From assembly GCA_947648205.1 (NCBI GenBank), contig CANSNC010000001.1:124001-188000 (forward strand): a stretch of DNA of 64,000 nucleotides, read 5' to 3'. Below are positions 9,401 through 20,942 of the stretch, piece after piece. Origin of the DNA: an uncultured Mycoplasma sp. GTDB taxonomy: Bacteria; Bacillota_I; Bacilli_A; Mycoplasmatales; Mycoplasmoidaceae. The notes under the pieces were generated by a model. That model searched no databases, was not told the DNA's origin, and saw only the letters and a program-made list of their open reading frames with translations. Position 1 is the first letter of the stretch. Each line of letters begins with the position of its first letter. Both the position numbers and the translations under genes were made by a program.

Positions 9401-10775
9401 TAAGGTGTTACGTGCAGGTACAATAAGTACAGTTGCCACAAAAACTGCATTTGGTTATGTTAAATCTTATTTTGAATCTATTGGTAGATCAGGTGTTAAA
9501 AATGCTGAAATTGCTAGAATTGCACATAAGTGTGAGAATGTAAAGAGAACAACTGGACAACATCCAGGTGGTATTATAGTTATTCCTAAAGAGTTAAGCG
9601 TTTATGATTTTACGCCTATAAACTATCCAGCTGATGATAAGTCTTTAGATTGATATACTACTCATTTTGCTTTTGAATCATTACATGATAGTTTGTTAAA
9701 ATTTGATATTTTAGGTCATGATAATCCAACTGTTCTTAAAATGTTAACTGAAAGAACAGGAGTGAATTCTGATGATATACCAAATTATGATACAGATGTT
9801 ATGGCTTTATTTAGTGGAACAAAAAGTTTAAATTTAAAATATGTTGATGTTGATGAAGTATTAAAAGTTGGAACAAATGGTGTTCCAGAGTTTGGTACAA
9901 ATTTTGTAAAAGAAATGCTTCTTGTAACTAGACCTCAAAAATTTTCAGATCTAATAAGAATTTCAGGATTATCACATGGTACAAATGTATGAACAGGTAA
10001 TGCAAAAAATATAATTGAAGAACAAGGTGTTAATATTTCTGATGTTATTTCTTGTAGAGATGATATTATGGTATATTTAATTAATAAAGGAGTAGAATCA
10101 TTAACTGCTTTTAAAATAATGGAGGATGTTAGAAAAGGAAAAGGATTAACTGAAGAATATATTAAAATACTTAATTCTAAAAATTTACCTAATTGATATA
10201 TTGATTCATGTTTAAAAATAGCATATTTATATCCAAAAGCTCATGCAACAGCATATGTAATCATGGCTTGAAAAATTGCTTGATTTAAAATTCATTATCC
10301 TTTGCATTTTTATTCATCATTTTTAACGATAAGAAGAGATTGTTTTGATCTTGAAACAATTCTTGAAGGTAAAAATGCTATTAATAATAAACTAGTTGAT
10401 ATAAAAAATAGAATGAATAATCCCAAAACAAAAGCATTAGTTAAAAATAAAGAAATTGATTTAATTCAGATATATGAAATAGTATTAGAAATGCTTGCAA
10501 GAGGATTTAGCATTAAAAATATTGATTTAAATAAATCATTAGAAAATGAATTTCTTGTTGAAGGAAATTCTTTAATTGCTCCTTTTTCTACAATTGATGG
10601 ATTAGGAGAATCAGTTGCTAAATCTATAGTTGAAGCTAGAAATCAACAACCATTTACTTCAAAAGAAGATTTATTAAATAGAACAAAAATAACAAAAACA
10701 CATTTTAAAAAATTTACTGATCTTGGAGTAATATCACATTTAGAAGAGGATAGTCAAATGACGTTATTTGGGTAA
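6450..10775 (+). CDS. polC: DNA polymerase III alpha subunit, PolC type
   Basis: The replicative polymerase of low-GC Gram-positive bacteria, 1441 residues, with many TGA Trp codons. In order: an N-terminal region with an OB fold, a PHP first half from about residue 325, an inserted proofreading exonuclease starting at FDLETTG (about residue 408), the PHP second half, palm motif GSRGSVGSS near residue 880, a zinc-binding CxxC pair (LCKKC ... CPYC), the catalytic PDIDLNFS near residue 958, TGQHPGGI, and a C-terminal helix-hairpin region. The upstream gene is the M50 protease and ispD follows 5 bp downstream. The start follows GGAG. Confidence 0.97.
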
Positions 10776-10780
10776 TAATT

Positions 10781-11482
10781 ATGAGAAGAAAAAATATAGC
10801 AATTTTATTGGGTAGTGGTAAAAGCGAAAGAATGAAAATGCCTACATATAAACAATTTATAAAAATACAAGATAAGTATTTATATGAGTACTCAATCTTC
10901 AATTTTTTAGATGTTGATTTAATTGATATTATTGTTCTTGTAGTGAATGAAGAGTTATTTGAAAAAACAAAAGAATATGTTCAAAATAAATACAAAAAGA
11001 TACATGTTTGTTCTGGTGGAGAGACAAGAAAAGAAAGCTTAGATAATGCAATAAATTATATTAAACAATTGTTTTATAAAGAGTTTGATAATATAAATAT
11101 AATTTCTCATGATGTGGCTCGTGCTTTTGTGAATCGAAGAATAATAGAAGAACATATTAAATCTTTAGATACTAATTTAGTTGTTAATACAGTTTTTCCA
11201 GTTGATGATTCAGTTGTTGTTATTGATAATAGAATCACAAAAGATTATCCAAATAGAAGTTTATATTATCAAGTACAAACACCCCAATCATTTAGACTTG
11301 ATAAATATATTATTGCTAATTTCAAGAAGTTGGATAGTCACCATGAATTAAATGATGTTGTTAAGATGTTTTATTTAAATAATGTTCCTATTTACAATGT
11401 TTTAGGAGAAAAAATAAATTTTAAAATTACATATCAAACTGATTTAAAAATTGCTGAAGCAATTATTAAAAAATGAGTTTAA
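10781..11482 (+). CDS. ispD: 2-C-methyl-D-erythritol 4-phosphate cytidylyltransferase
   Basis: It attaches CMP from CTP to MEP, the third MEP-pathway step. The 233 residues show a variant nucleotide-binding start ILLGSGKSERM (usually LAAGxGxRM), KQF, SHDVARAFV and VQTPQSFR, all diagnostic for IspD. The frame continues through a TGA to TAA, adding Trp-Val at the end. It is 5 bp downstream of polC and shares the pathway with dxr and ispH in this window. Confidence 0.9.
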
Positions 11483-11497
11483 TTATTAGAGGTATAT

Positions 11498-12343
11498 ATG
11501 CCATTTAAAGCACAACAAAATAAAGATTTTATAATTATAGATAATAGAATAAAGTTAACTGATGACTATTTTGAAAAAAATAAACTAAAGTTTAAAAAGA
11601 TAACAGGCAGTAGATTTGCTTCTGTTTTAAATCAAAACAAGTATACTTCTCCAGCTAAAATATGAGCAATAATGACAAATTTATATTATGAAGAGATGGA
11701 TGAAACATTATCAAAAGTAGGAAATATTATTGAACCCAAGATAAAAAAATATGTTGAAGATAAAACAAATATTAAATATAAGCAATATAACCCTTTTGAA
11801 ATTAAGTGAGATCTTTTCCAAACTGATAAAATATTTGGTGGAATTCCTGATGGAGAACCTTTGGATGAAAATGGTAATGTAAGTTATTCAAATGATTTAC
11901 CAATGTTAGAAATTAAAACTACTTCTATTGATTCTTTTGTTTATAGAACAGTTGATGGAACATTAAGAATGCAAAAAGATTCAAATGATATACCGTTAGT
12001 AAAACAAAAAAATCAAAAAAAAGAATCATGATATATTAATAATGAAATTGTTATTCCAGATGAATATAAGTTGCAATTATCATTGTATTTATATTTAAGA
12101 AATATTACAAAAGGATTATTTGCAATAGCTTTTCTAGAAAAAGAAGATTACGCTTTTCCAGAAAAATTTGATGTCTCAAAAAGAACAATAGAACTAGTTA
12201 AGTTAGATTTAGATAAAGATAATTTTAAACAAATAATAGATTATGGAATTAATTGATATAATACTCACATTAAAGAAGGGTTAAGTCCTGAATTATCACA
12301 ACAAGATATTTTGTGGCTAAAAGAAAATAATATAAATATCTAA
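11498..12343 (+). CDS. YqaJ-like PD-(D/E)XK nuclease (MAGa7180-type mycoplasma family)
   Basis: A 281-residue protein, found only by reading four TGA codons as Trp. The nuclease core is recognisable: an early GSRFASVL helix, VGNIIEPKI with a Glu, GGIPDGEP providing the metal-binding Asp, and LEIKTTS providing the E-x-K pair, followed by a helix with KLQLSLYLYL. This fits the phage-recombinase-like YqaJ fold and the conserved mycoplasma family annotated as a putative nuclease. The start ATG follows AGAGGT. Its role is probably in DNA recombination or repair; substrates are unknown. Confidence 0.75.
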
Positions 12344-12377
12344 AAACTATAATATTAAAAGTATTATAGTTTTTTAA
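12344..12377. terminator. Bidirectional terminator between the nuclease gene and rpe
   Basis: A near-perfect stem AAACTATAATA/TATTATAGTTT has T-runs on both strands. It serves the plus-strand nuclease gene and the convergent rpe gene, whose stop lies inside it. Confidence 0.75.
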
Positions 12378-13018
12378 TTTAATGCTTTTATAATTTCTTC
12401 AATATTATTGATATTATTGATTAGGAAACTTCCGCTTACAAACATGTCAATATCATTTTTTAGAAGTTTTATTACATCTAAATTCACTCCACCATCTATT
12501 TGTAAAATAGTGTTTTTATTAGCGATTTTTTTTATTTTTTTTATTTTATCTGTTGTAGATTCTATATATTTTTGTCCGCCAAATCCTGGCTCTACACCCA
12601 TAATTGTAATAATGTCACATTCTTTTATAACATTTTCATATAATCTGATATCAGTATTTGGTTTAATAGCTATGCCAGCCTTAATATTATGATCTTTTAT
12701 GTATTGAATCAGTTTTATGCCTTTTTCAATACTAATAGCTTCACAGTGAAATGTAAGATAATCAAATTTATATTTGTTAATATAATTTTCTACATATGTT
12801 TTAGGGTTAGCAACCATTAAATGTACACTGATTTGAAAACCTTTTCTTTTTAAAAATTTTAAATGTTCTCCATTAAAAGCAACATTAGGGACAAATATAT
12901 TATCCATAACATCATAATGAATATGATTTATTTTATTTTTAATTAGCGATTTAATTGTTTTATGAAATTCAAAATATTTATTACTAACTGCTAATAGTGA
13001 TGCTTCAATTATTTTCAT
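12374..13018 (-). CDS. rpe: Ribulose-phosphate 3-epimerase
   Basis: It interconverts ribulose 5-phosphate and xylulose 5-phosphate in the pentose phosphate pathway. The 214-residue TIM barrel shows ASLLAVS at the N-terminus, HYDVMDNIFVPN with the metal-binding His/Asp (family usually DVMDG), SVHLMVANP, GVEPGFGGQ and LQIDGGV. The only notable change is Gly to Asn in the DVMD(G) motif. It is transcribed alone, divergently from thiI. Confidence 0.93.
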   Translation of the reverse strand: MKIIEASLLAVSNKYFEFHKTIKSLIKNKINHIHYDVMDNIFVPNVAFNGEHLKFLKRKGFQISVHLMVANPKTYVENYINKYKFDYLTFHCEAISIEKGIKLIQYIKDHNIKAGIAIKPNTDIRLYENVIKECDIITIMGVEPGFGGQKYIESTTDKIKKIKKIANKNTILQIDGGVNLDVIKLLKNDIDMFVSGSFLINNINNIEEIIKALN

Positions 13019-13071
13019 AATTCATTCCTCAAAAAACTTTATCTTTAAATATGATATTTATATTAAAATTA

Positions 13072-13077
13072 TATAAT
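13072..13077 (+). promoter_or_regulatory. -10 box (TATAAT) for thiI
   Basis: TATAAT lies 16 bp before the thiI start, giving a very short 5' leader that still contains the TTTAGGAG Shine-Dalgarno. It sits in the divergent rpe/thiI gap. Confidence 0.5.
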
Positions 13078-13093
13078 ATGTTTTAGGAGTAAT

Positions 13094-14242
13094 ATGTGTG
13101 AATTTATTTACATTAAATATGCTGATTTAACTTTAAAAGGAAATAATAAAACATCTTTTATCAATTCTTTATATAACAATATTAAAAACGCATTTTGCAA
13201 CATGAAAATAAACATTGTTAAAAACTTTGATAACTTAAAAATATATTGTAACAATTCAGATGTTAATTATATTATTAGTATTTTAAAATATATGCCTGGA
13301 GTTTTATATATTATAAAAGCAGTAGAAATAAACACAGATATTGAAGAGATAAAAAAAGCGTCATTAAATTTTGTTAGTCCAAATTCAACTTTTAAAATTG
13401 AAGTTAAAAGAAAATACAAAGGATTTTTAGATCAAATTGAAATTAAAAAAAGTGTTGCTGGATATCTATTATCTAATGTTGAAAATTTACATGTAAATGT
13501 TCATAGTCCAAATACATATTTGTGAATAGAAATTAAGAAAAATAAATCAATAATATATTCAAATAAAACTAAGGGTATTGGAGGTTTACCAATAGGATTA
13601 AATGGTTCTTGTTTGTCATTGATTTCTGGTGGAATTGATTCTTGTGTATCATCTTTTTTAATGCAAAAAAAAGGAATGAAAGTAGATTATTTAACATTTG
13701 TAACTAGCGAAGTTACTCAAAAAACAATTAAAAAAATTATTGGAATAATTAATAGAATTGTTTTAACTGGGAAAATTTATAAACCAAAATTATATATAGT
13801 TGATTTTACAGCAATACAAAGAGAATTATCACATGCAAAAGATGTTAATTACAGAATAACATTAATGAGGAGATCTTTTTATAGAATAGCTGAAAAATTA
13901 GCCATAAAAAATAATTATGATTGTTTGTGTAGTGGTGATTCTTTGGGGCAAGTTGCCAGTCAAACAATTGAAAGTATTAATGCAATAAATAATGTCTTAA
14001 AAAATAAAATTGTCTTTAGACCTTTATTAACATATGATAAAAATGAAATAATAAACATTGCACAATATATTCATACATATGAATTATCAATAACAAACCA
14101 TGAAGATATATGTTCAATGTTTGCTCCTGAGTTTCCAATTACAAGACCTAGCATTGATAAAGCAATTAAAAATGAATCTGATTTAGATTTATTAGAAATA
14201 ATGGAAGATAGAACAATAAATAATGTTAAAATCTTTGAATAG
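13094..14242 (+). CDS. thiI: tRNA 4-thiouridine synthase ThiI
   Basis: It adenylates U8 of tRNA for sulfur transfer to form 4-thiouridine. The 382 residues comprise an N-terminal ferredoxin-like/THUMP region (about 1-165), then the PP-loop SLISGGIDS near residue 175, GDSLGQVASQT and FRPLLTYDKNEII of the AANH domain, and the C-terminal NHEDICSMF. There is no rhodanese domain, as in most Firmicutes. ATG at 13094 follows TTTAGGAG. nrnA follows after 12 bp. Confidence 0.93.
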
Positions 14243-14254
14243 TTTGGAGAATTT

Positions 14255-15223
14255 ATGAAAGAATTAATAAACATAATAATAGACAAAATAAAAAATTATG
14301 AAAATATATCTTTATTTTTTCATGAAAGACCAGATTTTGATGCTTTAGGTAGTTGCTTTGCATTAAGAGAATATATTAGAGATAATTTTCCAACAAAAAA
14401 TGTAAAAATTATTGGCTTAGATTCTTTGTCTCCAATATATGGATCGACACTATTTACTTTTGAATCAAAAATAAATGCAGCAAGTGATGATTATATAAAA
14501 TCATCATTAGGAATTATTTCAGATACAGCAAATTCATCACGTGTTTATTCTAGAAGAAATACATTATGTAAAGAAACATTAAGAGTTGATCATCATCCAC
14601 AAGTTGAGACAATTGCAGATTATGAATGAATTGACCCAATGATGCCAGCAACATGTGAAATGTGAGCAAAATTATTCTTTGAAAGTAAGCTTAAAGTTTC
14701 TGCATTATGTGCAAAATATTTGTATGCTGGAATAATTACTGATACAGGTAGATTTTTACATACTAATACATTGCCATCAACATATGAAATAACTGGGAAA
14801 CTTGTGGCAACTGGATTTAGTAGAGGGGATGTTCATGATGCTGTTTATTTAAGGGACAAAACTCAAATTATGTTTACTAATTTTTTGATGAAAAGACTAA
14901 AAATTGAAGATCATATTGCATATTTTGTTATCCCGAAAGGTGCTCATAAAAAATTTCATATATACCCACAACTTTCTATGGTTCATTTATTAAGTGATAT
15001 TAAAAATGTTAGTGTTTGAACAACATTGTATTTTGATGAACAAACAAAAAGTTGAAAGGGTTCATTAAGAAGTAAAGATATACAAATAAATCACATTGCA
15101 GCTGAATTTAATGGTGGTGGACATAAATTTGCAGCTGGATTCACATTAGATAGTGAGCATGATTTTCATAAAGTAATAAAGAAATTAAAACTCTATTTAA
15201 ATGACTTAAAAGTCAACAAATAA
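14255..15223 (+). CDS. nrnA: DHH-family oligoribonuclease / pAp phosphatase NrnA
   Basis: It degrades nano-RNAs and dephosphorylates pAp. The 322 residues contain the DHH domain with HERPDFDALGS (metal ligands), ISDTANSSR, the signature VDHHPQ and TDTGRFL, followed by a C-terminal DHHA1 domain with FNGGGHKFAAG near residue 290. Several Trp are TGA. It is 12 bp downstream of thiI with a GGAG Shine-Dalgarno. Confidence 0.93.
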
Positions 15224-15257
15224 TTTATAATTTTAAATGTATTGATGGTAATTGTTT

Positions 15258-15509
15258 ATGTTTAATAAAAATAGAAAAGAAAAATTAAAAAGACAAGAAT
15301 ATAGTGAAAAAATATTAAGAGATAATAAGCAAGAAGAAACTACAAAAATTGATATTCATAATTTTGATATTTCAAAATCTGAATATGATTTATCATATGA
15401 AAGATATTCTAGTCTTCCAACAAAAGAATTAAGATATAGATTAGAACATGGATTATTAACTAATCAAGAAAAAGATATTATTAAGAAAATTATCAATGAA
15501 AGAAAATAA
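15258..15509 (+). CDS. Small conserved-looking hypothetical protein upstream of dnaE
   Basis: An 83-residue, highly charged protein with Lys/Glu-rich ends and a central Tyr/Asp/Ser-rich part, then TKELRYRLEHGLLTNQEK. No motif is recognised. Its last 14 bases overlap the dnaE start, so the two are probably co-translated. ATG at 15258 is preferred over an in-frame TTG at 15252. No strong Shine-Dalgarno is visible. Confidence 0.55.
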   Translation: MFNKNRKEKLKRQEYSEKILRDNKQEETTKIDIHNFDISKSEYDLSYERYSSLPTKELRYRLEHGLLTNQEKDIIKKIINERK

Positions 15510-18480
15510 AAACTTGGTTGCTAATCTTAATACTTATTCACATTATTCTTTATTATCATCTTCTTTGTCATGTGATGATATTATTAAATTTGCTTTGGAT
15601 AACAAGCAAAAATATGTTTGCTTAACAGATACAAATTTATATTGTGCAATTGAATTTTATAAAAAAGCTATAAAATTCAATTTAAAACCTGTAATAGGTT
15701 TAGATATTAATTATAAAAATTTTAGTTTATTAATTATTGCTAAAAATTTTAATGGATATAAAAATTTGATAAAAATTTCTTCTCATATTTCAAAATCTGA
15801 AGATTTTGATTTGGAAAAATATTTATCAAATGTTTTTATTATCAATAAAATAGGTTCTGAATATTATGCAAATGATGTTAATATATATACTTTTGATCAA
15901 AAAAAAGATAATAGAATAGCTGTAAATACAGCAAAATATTTAAAACAAACTGATAATATAATAGTAACAGCTATGAAATATGTACTAGAATCTAAAGTTG
16001 TAGAACATTTAGATGATTTGGACATGTATAAAAATTTAGAACTAAAAAATTTTAGTTTTTTAGAAAATAATTTTGATAAAGTGTCAATAGAAAATTTAAA
16101 TAAAGAAATTCTAAATGTTAATTTGGATATACCATTAAATGAATTTCATTTAATTAAGTATCCCATTGATTCAAAACATACATCAAAAACATTTTTAAAA
16201 AAATTATGCGATGATAAATTAAATCAAAAAATACAAGATGGTATTGTAGATTCAAAAGATAGAAAAAAATATGAATCAAGAATTGAATATGAATTAGAAA
16301 TAATTAATTCAATGAATTTCAATGATTATTTTTTAATTGTTCAAGATTTTATATCTTATGCAAAGGATAATGATATTATTGTTGGACCAGGACGTGGATC
16401 ATCATCTGGTTCATTAGTTGCATTCATTTTAGGAATTACTGAAGTTGATTCTTTAAAATATAATCTTTTATTTGAAAGATTTTTAAATCCAGGTAGAGTA
16501 TCAATGCCAGATATAGATATAGATATTATGGACACTAGAAGAAATGAAGTGATTGAATATTTATTTGAAAAATATGGTTATAATCATGTTGCACATATTG
16601 TGACTTTTCAGCGTATTAAATCAAAAATGGCAATTAGAGATATTGGTAGAATATTAAATATTGATTTGAAAATAATTAATAATATTTCAAAATTACTTAG
16701 TCAAGAATTTGATGATGATTTATTAGGTGCCATTAAAAACATAAAAGGATTAAAACCCTATTATGATGAATATAAAGTTCTTTTTGATATTTCCTCTAAA
16801 ATAATTGGTGCTCCTAGACAAACTGGTTTACATGCAGCTGGAATAGTACTTTCAGATGTAAGTCTTGATGAAATTGTTCCAACACAATTTGGTGCCAATG
16901 GAGAAAATTCTACACAATTTTCAATGGATTATTTAGAAGAACTTGGATTGTTAAAAATGGATTTATTAGGTTTAACAAATTTATCAACTATAAGTAACAT
17001 TCAGAGATTGATTAAATATATTTATAAAAAAAATATAGATTTAAATAAAATTAATTTAAAAGATAAAAAGGTTTTTGATTATTTATCAAAAGGCAATACT
17101 ATAGGAATATTTCAATTAGAATCTCCTGGAATGACTAATTTAGTAAAAAAATTAAAACCTCAGTCAATAGAAGATATTTCTCTTTGTTCTGCAATGTTTA
17201 GACCAGGTCCGCAGCAAAATATACCATCTTTTTTAGCAAGAAGAAATAAATTAGAAGAGATAACATATGTACATGAAAGTCTAAAAGATATTTTAGAAGT
17301 AACTAATGGAATTATTGTTTATCAAGAGCAAGTTATTACCATTGTTCAAAGAGTTGGAAATTTCACTGCAAGTGAGGCCGATATTTTTAGAAGAATTATA
17401 TCTAAAAAACATGGGGATGAACTAGATGATTTTAAAAAACAATTTGAAAAAAGAGCATTAAAAAATGGTTATACAAAAATTGATTTTGATAAAATTTATA
17501 ACTATATTTATACATTTGCCAATTATGGTTTTAATCATTCTCATTCAATTGCATATTCTTTAATTAGTTATTGATTAGTTTATCTAAAATATTATTACAA
17601 AACTGAATTTATGATTACATTAATGATAGCTTTTGAGGGTACAAGTAGCAAAATTGAAATTTTTATTGAAGAATGTAAGAAATTAGATATAAAAGTTTTA
17701 CCTCCAAATATAAATCAGTCATTAAAGAATTTCTCATTGAAAGGAAGAGATATATTAATGGGATTTAATTCAATAAAAGGCATAGGTGAAGAGACATCAA
17801 AAAAAATAATTTCTGCCAGGGATAAAATAAAAAATAAAAAATTTAATAATTATATAGAATGTGTAAAAGAATTATCTATTTCTGGAGTTGGACAATCAAC
17901 AATTGAAACATTAATATATGCTGGAATGTTTGACTGTTTTGACTTGGAGAGAGAATATATGTTATTAAATCTTTCTCAACTTATTATGGATTGTAAGCAA
18001 ATAAAGAAAAATGGTGAATTTTTATTTGAACCAATATTACAAGATGTTTCATTATTTAAAGATAGAATAAAAAAAGAAATAATAAATAATAAGTTTATTG
18101 AATTAATAGGATATGATTTTTTTAATGAAAATGACATATTAAACAATGTTAATAAAAATGAAATAAATTTTACTAAAGCACAACAAAATATAATTGATAA
18201 ATACAATTTAGTTTGCTTAAATGATATTGATAATTCAAAAGAATTTGTTGAATGTTTAGTTAAAATAAAAGGAATAAGAAAAATAAAAACTAAAAATGGT
18301 AAGGATATGGCATTTATTTCTTTTACCGATAATAGTTCTACAAAATTGGATGTAGCTTGTTTTAATTCTTTATATTTAAATGACTATTTTAAAAATGATA
18401 TTTGGTATATTGTTTTATTAAAAACAGGAGATAGAGGATATCAATTACTAAAAGTAAAAGAGGAATTACAAAATGAATAA
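15496..18480 (+). CDS. dnaE: DNA polymerase III alpha subunit, DnaE type
   Basis: The second replicative polymerase, thought in low-GC Gram-positives to extend primers before PolC takes over. The 994 residues have an N-terminal PHP domain (NTYSHYSLLS, degenerate metal ligands), palm motif VGPGRGSSSGS near residue 296, the catalytic PDIDIDI near residue 338, QTGLHAAGIV, then helix-hairpin-helix and a C-terminal OB fold. One TGA at 17572 encodes Trp in an ISYWLVYLKYYY helix. It overlaps both neighbours slightly (14 bp upstream, 8 bp downstream), indicating a tight operon with the exonuclease gene. Confidence 0.96.
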
Positions 18481-19354
18481 AAAAGCTATTTTAATTGATG
18501 GAAATTCTTTGATGTTTAGAGCATATTATGGAACAATAAATCAAATTGCATTTTTTGAAAAAAATAACATTTTTCCAACAAATGCAATAAAAACTATGAT
18601 GCTTATAATTTTTAAAATTTTAGAAAATAATAAATATGATTATGCAGTAATTGCATTTGATCATAAAGACAAAAATTTTAGAAAAGAAGAATTTACTGAA
18701 TATAAAGGAAAAAGAAAATCTACTCCTGAATTATTAGTTAAACAAATACCAATTATTCAGGAAATAATGCCATTATTTGGGTTAAATACTTTTTGCATTT
18801 CTGGTATTGAAGCTGATGATGTGATAGGTTCTGCTTCAACTTTATTATCAAATCATAATATTTTTTGTGAAATTTATTCATCTGATAATGATTTATTACA
18901 ACTTGTAAATGAAAATGTTAATGTTATTCAATTTAAAAAAGGAATTACAGAATATATAACTTATACATTAGAAAATTTTGAATCAATGAATGAAGGTTTG
19001 AAGCCAAAACAAATTATTGACTATAAGGGTTTATGTGGTGATTCATCAGATAATATTCCAGGAATTAAAGGAATAGGTCACAAAACTGCAATTGAACTTT
19101 TAAAGCAATTTAATAATTTGGAAAATATTATTAACAATGTTGATTTTATTAAATCTAAATCTATAAAAGAGAAAATTGTAAGCGAAAAAGAAATGGGAAT
19201 AAAATGTAAAAAATTAGCAACAATTCTAACTGATTATTTTGCTAACAGTAAAGTTGATGAATTTGAAACTAAAAAATTAGATTTAGATAAAATAAGTGAC
19301 ATTATTAAAAAATATAATTTTTCTGGATTTAATAGATATATAAAAGGAGAATAA
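18473..19354 (+). CDS. 5'-3' exonuclease (PolA exonuclease-domain protein)
   Basis: A 293-residue flap-type 5' nuclease that corresponds to the N-terminal domain of DNA polymerase I without a polymerase. It would remove RNA primers and flaps. Motifs include LIDGNSLMFRAYYG at the N-terminus, GIEADDVIGSAS, YSSDNDLLQL with metal-binding Asp residues, and the helix-3-turn-helix GDSSDNIPGIKGIGHKTA. Stand-alone exonucleases of this kind are normal in mycoplasmas. It overlaps dnaE by 8 bp and is followed by mutM, matching the polA-mutM-coaE order of Bacillus. Confidence 0.93.
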   Translation: MNKKAILIDGNSLMFRAYYGTINQIAFFEKNNIFPTNAIKTMMLIIFKILENNKYDYAVIAFDHKDKNFRKEEFTEYKGKRKSTPELLVKQIPIIQEIMPLFGLNTFCISGIEADDVIGSASTLLSNHNIFCEIYSSDNDLLQLVNENVNVIQFKKGITEYITYTLENFESMNEGLKPKQIIDYKGLCGDSSDNIPGIKGIGHKTAIELLKQFNNLENIINNVDFIKSKSIKEKIVSEKEMGIKCKKLATILTDYFANSKVDEFETKKLDLDKISDIIKKYNFSGFNRYIKGE

Positions 19355-19355
19355 T

Positions 19356-20189
19356 ATGCCAGAACTACCAGAAGTACAAAGTATGATAGATACACTTATA
19401 GATGATGGATGTTTGAATCATAAAATAATTGGTGTTGAAACAATAATGCCAAAATTATTTAAAAATTCAAATTTTAAAGAATTTGAAAACCATATTATCA
19501 ATGAAAAAATTGAAAATATTTCAAGAATAGGAAAATATTTAATTTTTCATATATCACATAAAAAAGTGTTTGTAGTTCATTTGAGAATGGAAGGAAAATT
19601 ATTTTATGATGATGCTGATTTTCCATATAATAAAAGGCATACTTTAGTCAGAATAATTTTTAATAATAAAAAAGAATTAAGATACAATGACACAAGAAGA
19701 TTTGGAACATTCACAATATATAATGAGAATGATTATATTCATTCAAAAGAAATATCAAAATTAGCTTTAGATCCTTTAGATGAAAATTTTAATTGAAAAT
19801 ATTTGAAAAATAATATATCTAAGTCATCAAGACATATAAAAACTTTATTATTGGATCAAACAAATGTTGCAGGAATAGGAAATATTTATGCAGATGAAAT
19901 ATTACATGCATCAAATATTAATCCTTTGAAGCAAGGAAATAAAATAACAGATAATGAATTTAAAATAATTTCTGATAATGCTACTAAAATTTTACAACTT
20001 GCTGTTAAAAATAAAGGAACAACAATTTCTACATATTTTTTTAAAAGGGAAAAAAAGGGAGAGTTTCAAAATTTTTTAAAAGTGCATACAAAAAAAGATA
20101 AACCATGTACAAAATGCAAAACAACTATAGAAAAAATAAAAGTTAATGGAAGAGGAACATATTTTTGTCCTAAATGTCAAAATGAATAA
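19356..20189 (+). CDS. mutM: Formamidopyrimidine-DNA glycosylase
   Basis: It excises 8-oxoguanine and formamidopyrimidines and nicks the abasic site. The catalytic N-terminus MPELPEV (Pro2, Glu3) is intact, HLRMEGK carries the conserved Lys, and DQTNVAGIGNIYADEIL forms the helix-two-turn-helix. The C-terminal zinc finger has C-x2-C ... C-x2-C (CTKC ... CPKC). The 277-residue length is normal. It overlaps coaE by 8 bp. Confidence 0.96.
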
Positions 20190-20796
20190 TTATTCTAAAA
20201 AAGAACAAAAATTGAATTCTAAGTTAGTTTGCATCACAGGTTTTATGGGATCTGGTAAATCTACTGCTATTCAGCTATTAAGTGAAGAAGGATTTGAAGT
20301 ATTTGAAATGGATAAATACATTCATTCAATTTATAGCAGAAATAAAATAGGGTATGAAATAATAAAAAAAAATTTTGGTAATGACTTTGTTACTCCAGTT
20401 GAGGTAAATAGATTAAAACTTAGAGAACTTATTATTAAAGATAAAATAGCTAAAAAAAAACTAGACAATTTAATGTTGGAAGTAATGATAAATAAAATTA
20501 AAGAATTATATTCATTAGATAGATTTATAGTTGTAGAACTTGGCATCTATATATACAATCAAATAGAATTTTATTATCTATTTAAAAAAATAATTGCTGT
20601 ATATTCATGCAGAGAAAATATCAATGATAATTTTAATAAATTTCATCAAGGGTATAATTTTTCCACAAAAGATGTGGAAAACTCAAAAATGCTAGAAAAT
20701 TCACATATAGTTTATGTAGATTATATTGTGGAAAATAATGTTAATTTAGAATCTTTTTTTTCATCAATAAAAAACATTTTTAAAATATTAACTTAA
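20182..20796 (+). CDS. coaE: Dephospho-CoA kinase (divergent)
   Basis: The last step of coenzyme A synthesis, phosphorylating dephospho-CoA. The 204 residues show a Walker A, GFMGSGKS, near residue 20 and MDKYIHSIY, resembling the CoaE Asp-x-x-x-His motif. The C-terminal half is divergent, and the usual R-x-x-x-Q lid motif is not clear. The call is supported by the mutM-coaE-dnaB-dnaI gene order of Bacillus. ATG at 20182 is chosen over an upstream in-frame ATG at 20146 because it gives the usual 8 bp overlap. Confidence 0.8.
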   Translation: MNNYSKKEQKLNSKLVCITGFMGSGKSTAIQLLSEEGFEVFEMDKYIHSIYSRNKIGYEIIKKNFGNDFVTPVEVNRLKLRELIIKDKIAKKKLDNLMLEVMINKIKELYSLDRFIVVELGIYIYNQIEFYYLFKKIIAVYSCRENINDNFNKFHQGYNFSTKDVENSKMLENSHIVYVDYIVENNVNLESFFSSIKNIFKILT

Positions 20797-20942
20797 ATAA
20801 AGTAAACTCTTTTTGTGAAATATTCTAAATGAATAAATTAGATTTGTTTTTTATTTATGCTCCTTTATGTGATATAGATAGACACGTTTAATTAAATTAA
20901 TTAATTGCTGATCTTTATATGTTATTCATAAGGAGTTTTTTT

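Noticed and set aside
20880-20905. TTAATTAAATTAATTAATT repeat before the primosome gene as a possible replication origin
   Set aside because: It is a short AT run with no DnaA boxes or dnaA/dnaN neighbours; such runs are expected at this base composition.
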